DNA from: Colletes latitarsis
Lineage: Eukaryota > Arthropoda > Insecta > Hymenoptera > Colletidae
NCBI RefSeq assembly: GCF_051014445.1
Contig: NC_135147.1
Coordinates: 24,456,479-24,520,478, forward strand
Length of the DNA: 64,000 nt
Direction: 5' to 3'
Positions 59,012 through 64,000 of this stretch are shown one piece after another (position 1 is the first letter of the stretch; each line of letters begins with the position of its first letter). The notes below the pieces were generated by a model. That model made no database searches. It worked only from the letters and a program-made list of their open reading frames with translations, and was not told the DNA's origin. The translations under genes and the position numbers were made by a program.

Positions 59012-60310
59012 AAGCAGTATGATCAATAGGAATTGCTGAAACTTCGTTGGATGCATAGTGTCAAAGTAAATGTCAAAATAAATATAGAAGATAGCATAAA
59101 TGGTAGAAGTAGTTATGTTCATTGGATAGAGGATGAAATGCCCTTTAAAATGAGCGTTTCTGCGAGTCGATAGCGTTATTAGTTCCGGAGATATAGCAAT
59201 TTTTGTTTCAAGTCGAGCGTCAAAGTAAATGTCAAAATAAACATAGAAGACAGCATAAATGGTTGAAGTAGTTATGCTCATTGGATAGAGGATGAAATGC
59301 CCTTTAAAATGAGCGTTTGTACGAGTTGATAGCGTTATTAGTTCCGGGAGATATAGCAATTTTTGTTTCAAGTCAAGCATCAAGGTAAATGTCAAAATAA
59401 ACATAGAAGACAGCATAAATGGTTGAAGTAGTTATGTTCATTGGATAGAGGATGAAATGCCCTTTAAAATGAGCGTTTGTGCGAGTCGATAGCGTTATTA
59501 GTTCCGGAGATATGAGGATTTAAGTTTCAAGTCAATGCGGTGGCTAGTTCCGGAGATAGCCCGGCGCGAAGTCAATGAACGCGCGCGCGTGGAAATCGTA
59601 AACAGTGCGTAGTAAATTCTTGGAAATACTACGCCGCGGAACTAGGTCACGACAGTCACGTTCGTAGGGTAGGTCAGCGCGATGCACGCGCGAGAAGGAG
59701 GTCCGTCAGACGCGTCAGACGAAGACAGCGATAGTCGAATTAAGAAAAATTACCTTTTACATAAATTGCGATATCTCGAAAACGGAAAGTCGGATCGTCA
59801 AAAACCAAAAGCCATTTCAAAGAGGAAGCTTTGCCGCCGCTAACAAACGCCCAATAATGGAGAAAACACTAGTAGTTTCGGAACTGCACGCCTCTAAAGT
59901 TTTAGTATTTTTAATACGCATCGCGAGACTGTTCTGAGACGCGTATCGCGGGAGCGAGAAGGAGGTCCGAGCGTAAGACGGAGAGAAAGATAGTCGAATC
60001 ACAAAAATTACCTTTTACATAAATTACGATATCTCGAAAACGGAAAGTCGGATCGCCAAAAACAAAAAACCATTTCAAAGAGGAAGCTTTACCGCCGCTA
60101 ACGATGGCTTAATAATGGATAAACCACTAGTAGTTTCGGAACTGCACGCGTCTAAAGTTTTAGTATTTTTAATACGCGTTTTTCTCAGAAAACATAATTA
60201 CAATAGAAGTGAATATTGAAAAATTCGTTGTACGTTTACTGTAAGTAAAATCGTGAAGTTTAGTGGCGCCAAAATAACATTGTACGTTAGAAATTTTAAA
60301 CAAAATTTAA
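59012..60310 (+). mobile_element. Family II composite repeat, copy 2 (three 160-bp units, two 258-bp units)
   Basis: Three direct units anchored on TCAAAGTAAATGTCAAAATA begin at 59060, 59219 and about 59379 (spacing 159, 160), each ending in AGTTCCGG(G)AGATAT. A diverged middle (59535-59720, with a short GC-alternating run near 59582) is followed by two 258-bp units anchored on TACCTTTTAC at 59751 and 60009. Apart from the number of 160-bp units, the order is the same as in 21680-22620. The 169-codon minus frame over the 160-bp units is a repeat artefact. Confidence 0.87.
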
Positions 60311-62288
60311 AAAACGGTCGTAGTAGGTTTAGCGTTAAATCTTTAATCTAGCGTCGATGCATCGACCGAAAAGAAATATTAAAAATTTCTGCGGGCAATT
60401 TCCAAACCTGTTGCGGAGTATTAATTAACAAAAGGGCGATTGGCGAGTTCGCGAGGAAACCTTTCTCTCGGCGAATGCAAACGATGGAAGAAAAGGTCGG
60501 TTGGAAGCCGACGCGCGTTGTTTTCTATATTTTTTCTCGTCGCGAAACACGGAGTCGCGCGTTTGCGGCCAGGTGGATGTAATTTGGCGAGAAAGAAAAG
60601 CGCAAGGTTGGACGAGAACACGAGTGGAATAATGCGATGCAAAGTAACGATACGGCGAGGACACGTTTGAACGCGCGGAACAATGGCCTGGAGAAGAATG
60701 GCTTGACACGACGGAGCCTGGAATTTAAGAGAGTAATCTCTGAAAATGTTGGAGGGGCAAAGCGTGAGAGTAATCAAATATTCCCTTGGGTTTTGTTAGG
60801 GAAATGGACGTGGACCGTGAACATCTGCCATTAGCGAATCGTTCTTTTTCCAGTACCGTTTCTCCTCTTTGCGAGGACTTCTTAACGCGAAATATACTAA
60901 TCTTTGTGGGTGTACTTTGGTACACAGTACCGGGTCGAAAAGCGAATTTAATCCTTCGTATGACGATTATTGCAACGCATGCAAAGCGGAGGCGTAAAAA
61001 TCTCTGTAGAAACTCTCCATTTATTCTTGTTTCCCCTCTTTATGGAAACTTTTTAAAATATTCTACTGTTTGCGTACCGAGGAAGAAGTAACTTCATTCG
61101 ATATCGAGAAGTTTTGTCGGTGTTTTGGTTGGACTCTTTAATTACGTGACATTTCGATCCTTTGTTAAAGGTTGAAAGTTTTTAAAATATAACGTAAAAA
61201 CGTTTTATAATAAATTCGATATTCTATGTGTCCTATTTTAGTACGAAAACCCCTGTACAGTTTTCAATGATATTCCAAAAATGTTTGGGGGGGAAATTCT
61301 TTGACAGTCACAGTGCGATCGAACAGTTTCACATTTACGAAAATAGAAAATCCGTGTCGCCGATATCGAGGCATCGACGGACATCGCGTCAAACGTCTGA
61401 TTTTAATATCGCTCCGGGAGAGCGAACAACGTCGAAGCCTCGCAAATTACAGCTAGGGGGGCCACGGGGACCGTAATCTTCCCGAAAGCTTGTAACCGTT
61501 AACGAAACGTCGACGTCGCGGGGGCGAGTTTTAATTAAGAACCGGTTCGTAGCGGAAGTAATACGGCCGGCCAATCGATACCGCGCGGCGTTTATCACGT
61601 TCCGATCGTGCCGCGAAAACGTTGAATTATTTTCGCGGTGGCCATAAATAACGCCGGGAGGCGTACCCGCGAATATATTCGCTCGCAGCAGTGCCAGCGT
61701 TACCTCTGGCCCGCGGGTTTATCATTATTTATTACCTTAACAGCGGGAAAGACGCGGTCGTGGTTCGCGCGAGAGGTCGAGAAGACGGCCACCAAACTTA
61801 TTCCGGCAGCGGAGCCATAAAAACGCACGGAGAAGCGGAGGGACAGCAGTGCCTGACTTCGCGGAGTTAGCGAATCGTCCATTTTTCTTCGCTTCGGGGG
61901 ATTTACGGCGCATTTACGCGGCCAGGACTTTTCGTATAAATTCACACCTGGCCCCTCTGCTTCGCGTTCCTCGTCTGAGAGCGCCGTTGATCCGCGGGAG
62001 CAATGCTCTCGCGTGTAAACAGAATTCGCTGGAGTCGTGCCGCGGCATCTAGATCGTCGTGGATGCCGTCGAAGTACACGCGGGAACGAGGATTTAGAGT
62101 GTAATTTAATTTGAGCTTAAAGGCACGGATCAACTCGAAGCCCAAAGGATACCTTGGACATCTTCGAGAGGAGTGGTACAGATTTGTTCGCGGTTTTTAC
62201 TTATTTTTTTCGTCGAATTTAACGATCGAGGCACTGGGTAGCTTTATAGTCGAGTCACGAGGCAAGTGAAATTGATATTGGCAAAGGA
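60311..62288. other. Unique GC-richer sequence; no gene recognised
   Basis: High-CpG islands lie at 60420-60760 and 61370-62060. Around 61637-61740, GGCCATAAATAACGCC and TTTATCATTATTTATTACC resemble clustered homeodomain/Hox-type words. Frames of up to 118 codons overlap on both strands without a recognisable domain. Confidence 0.4.
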
Positions 62289-62476
62289 GACGTATAATAG
62301 AAAGGTTTAGAAATAAAATTTATAGTAAATTTGATGCCCCGTGCATCCTATTTTAATTATTACAAATTTTCACAGTTGTAACGTTTCTAATTTTGCGGAT
62401 AGAAAAATGAAATCGATTAATGAAATTTGACGAATCGAAAGCAAATGTCAGCTTCTGTGTTGTGATAATTTTTGTG
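62289..62476 (+). repeat. Direct repeat flanking Family IV copy 2, left unit
   Basis: It runs from GACGTATAATAGAAAGGTTT to GTGTTGTGATAATTTTT and is closely matched by 62738-62918. Shared blocks include AATAAAATTTATA, GCATCCTATTTTA, GTAACGTTTCTAATTTTGC and ATGAAATCGATTAATGAAAT. Confidence 0.93.
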
Positions 62477-62501
62477 CATCCCTATTTCAATTATTACAAA
62501 T

Positions 62502-62734
62502 TTCAAGTCACCAAAAGTGACCAATTCTATTCCATTACATCAAGTAAAGTTAAGTTAAATTAAATTTAATATATTCGTTTATAAATATAACAGAAAGCAT
62601 CAGAGTTCGAGACATCATTAGCAGACTTGAAAGATCACACAAAGTTGTATCGAACATTTTGGATAACATTGATAATTATGGAAAAAATAAAAGGGACGCT
62701 ACAATTATACATCAATTGAGAATTGCTTTTATAA
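62502..62734 (+). repeat. Family IV dispersed repeat, copy 2, between two direct repeats
   Basis: The counterpart of 54926-55186, in the same orientation. It lies between the two copies of the 185-bp direct repeat (62289-62476 and 62738-62918), forming an A-B-A arrangement. It is non-coding. Confidence 0.85.
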
Positions 62735-62737
62735 TCG

Positions 62738-62918
62738 ACGTATAATAGAAAGCTTTAAAAATAAAATTTATAATAAATTCGATGCCCAGTGCATCCTATT
62801 TTATCACAAATTTTCACGTTTGTAACGTTTCTAATTTTGCAGATAGAAAAATGAAATCGATTAATGAAATTTGACGAATCGAAGGGCAAACGTCAGCTTC
62901 CGTGTTGTGATAATTTTA
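62738..62918 (+). repeat. Direct repeat flanking Family IV copy 2, right unit
   Basis: It begins GACGTATAATAGAAAGCTTT and ends GTGTTGTGATAATTTTA. It differs from the left unit by scattered substitutions and a short deletion after GCATCCTATTTTA. Confidence 0.93.
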
Positions 62919-63564
62919 TATAAGGTGAGCGAATTATCGGAGATCGCTGTCGCAGCAGGTTCAGAAGCCGACGATTATTCAGAGTTCCCCTAACCGGGGG
63001 GTTTATTTAATCGCGGGTTAAACGGCTACAATTTCTCCAAGATAAAGCTGCCCGTTTGAAAGCATATCTTTGAGAGGCTCCGCAGGAAGCGGTTCATTTA
63101 TCTTTGAATTATTCTACGGCTTCGTCAAAACGCTGGCTCAGCCGTCGCTCCTTTCGCGCCCTTTTAGGATTTTACCCCCGTAACGCGACGGTCGATCGAC
63201 AAAGCGACCGCCCAGTTCGCCGGAATAATTCACGCCTAACCGCGAGCTTCCTCCAGGATTACAATTTCCTGGTCGTTCTAACGGCACGCTCTATATCCTC
63301 TTACCATCCGACCGTTCGAGCCTGATTGCCCCCGGCAGTTTCCACCGGCTATAGTGACCGTCTTAAACCGGCTCCCACGATTTTCCGTTCGTACACCTGC
63401 CATGAACTACGAACGCGCCCTAAATTCACTTCGACGAACTTTTTCAGCCCATCCAACGAAGGATCAACTCGATCCGTATCGTTACTCAATACCCCACTAC
63501 CTTCTGTACTTTCTTATTATTTTTAGCCAACGGTAAGAAAACATTCTGAAGCGTCGAGGGGGAC
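62919..63564. other. Unique sequence, GC-richer; no gene recognised
   Basis: Balanced composition. Short plus-strand frames (60-73 codons) are unrecognised. There are no repeats. Confidence 0.45.
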
Positions 63565-64000
63565 TGAAAATAACTTCTATAAATTTCTATGAAGAAAATT
63601 GGCAGCTAAAAGTTGATCGTTAATTGATACTGGATTTATGGTGCACGTCGATTTTCCAGTTTTACATTCCATATTTGAAGGTGGAGGATAGATAAATATT
63701 ATTTGATTCTAATTTATGATGAATTTTATCAATCGTAATATGAATCTATACGCTACTATATAAATTTTCACGAAGAAAATAATCAGTGAAAATTGTTCAG
63801 TTTTAAATTCCATGTGTAAAGTTAGAAGGTATATAAATATTATTTACTTCTAATTTATATTGAATTTAATCGATCCTAATATGAATCCACATCCTATTAA
63901 AAAATTTTTACGAAGAAAATCAGTAGCTAAATGTTGATCGTTAATTGATATTAGATGTATGGAACCTGTCGATTTTCCAGTTTTAAATTCCATATTTGAA
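63565..64000 (+). repeat. Tandem array open at the window end, ~140-185 bp units
   Basis: (A/T)(C/T)GAAGAAAAT occurs at about 63588, 63771 and 63911. TCCAGTTTTA(C/A)ATTCCATATTTGAA occurs near 63655 and 63976, with a shortened CAGTTTTAAATTCCAT near 63799. ATAAATATTATTT(G/A)(A/C)TTCTAATTTAT is present twice. At least two and a half irregular units are visible, and the array continues beyond the window. Confidence 0.88.

Noticed and set aside
58907..59416. 169-codon minus-strand frame with repeated hydrophobic segments
   Set aside because: It is read through the 160-bp direct units of Family II. Unit spacing changes from 159 to 160 bp (an extra G near 59350), so the third unit is in a different frame from the first two. 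The counterpart at 21680-22620 does not keep a matching long frame.

Overview
This window looks like nuclear DNA from an animal, most likely an insect and perhaps a hymenopteran. The evidence is indirect. There are no closely packed genes or operons. AT-rich stretches alternate with GC-richer islands in which CpG is plainly not depleted. Transposon-derived repeats and many tandem arrays with 100-400 bp units fill much of the space. The species assignment is an inference from this overall character; no diagnostic gene is present.

I found no protein-coding gene, tRNA, rRNA or CRISPR array that I can support. The longest open frames (about 195-216 codons) lie in GC-richer islands, show no family I recognise, and are about what chance gives there. 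The window therefore reads as a gene desert or the inside of one or more large introns. Real exons shorter than about 60 codons could be hidden here.

Most of the organised sequence is repetitive. Family I is a dispersed element whose long inverted ends begin CAGGGTGTTCGGCCACC. It has six copies or fragments (1-121, 11009-11886, 17751-18580, 30370-30838, 33690-34192, 54081-54846). Family II is a composite element built from 160-bp and 258-bp direct repeats (21680-22620 and 59012-60310). Families III and IV are short pairs (29542-29745 with 40348-40549; 54926-55186 with 62502-62734).

Tandem arrays lie at 4396-8279 (about 355 bp, with a 1,415-bp higher-order unit), 15478-16425 (160 bp), 27907-28772 (211 bp), 31939-32785 (398 bp), 47022-48033 (112/113 bp), 50067-50930 (132 bp), 56338-56925 (about 146 bp) and 63565-64000 (open at the window end). 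Several two-copy direct repeats lie between them.

The remaining unique sequence includes islands of mixed composition that could be conserved regulatory DNA (for example 8280-8870, 36900-37080, 58500-58900 and 61560-62060). Nothing here shows two or more genes working together. The best leads are repeat architectures: the four-monomer satellite; a short motif of the form ATA(T/A)CT...AAC that recurs in unrelated repeats; the 112-bp array that carries an overlapping AP-1/E-box sequence in eight of nine units; and a perfect 18-bp palindrome that recurs with nearby shared words.
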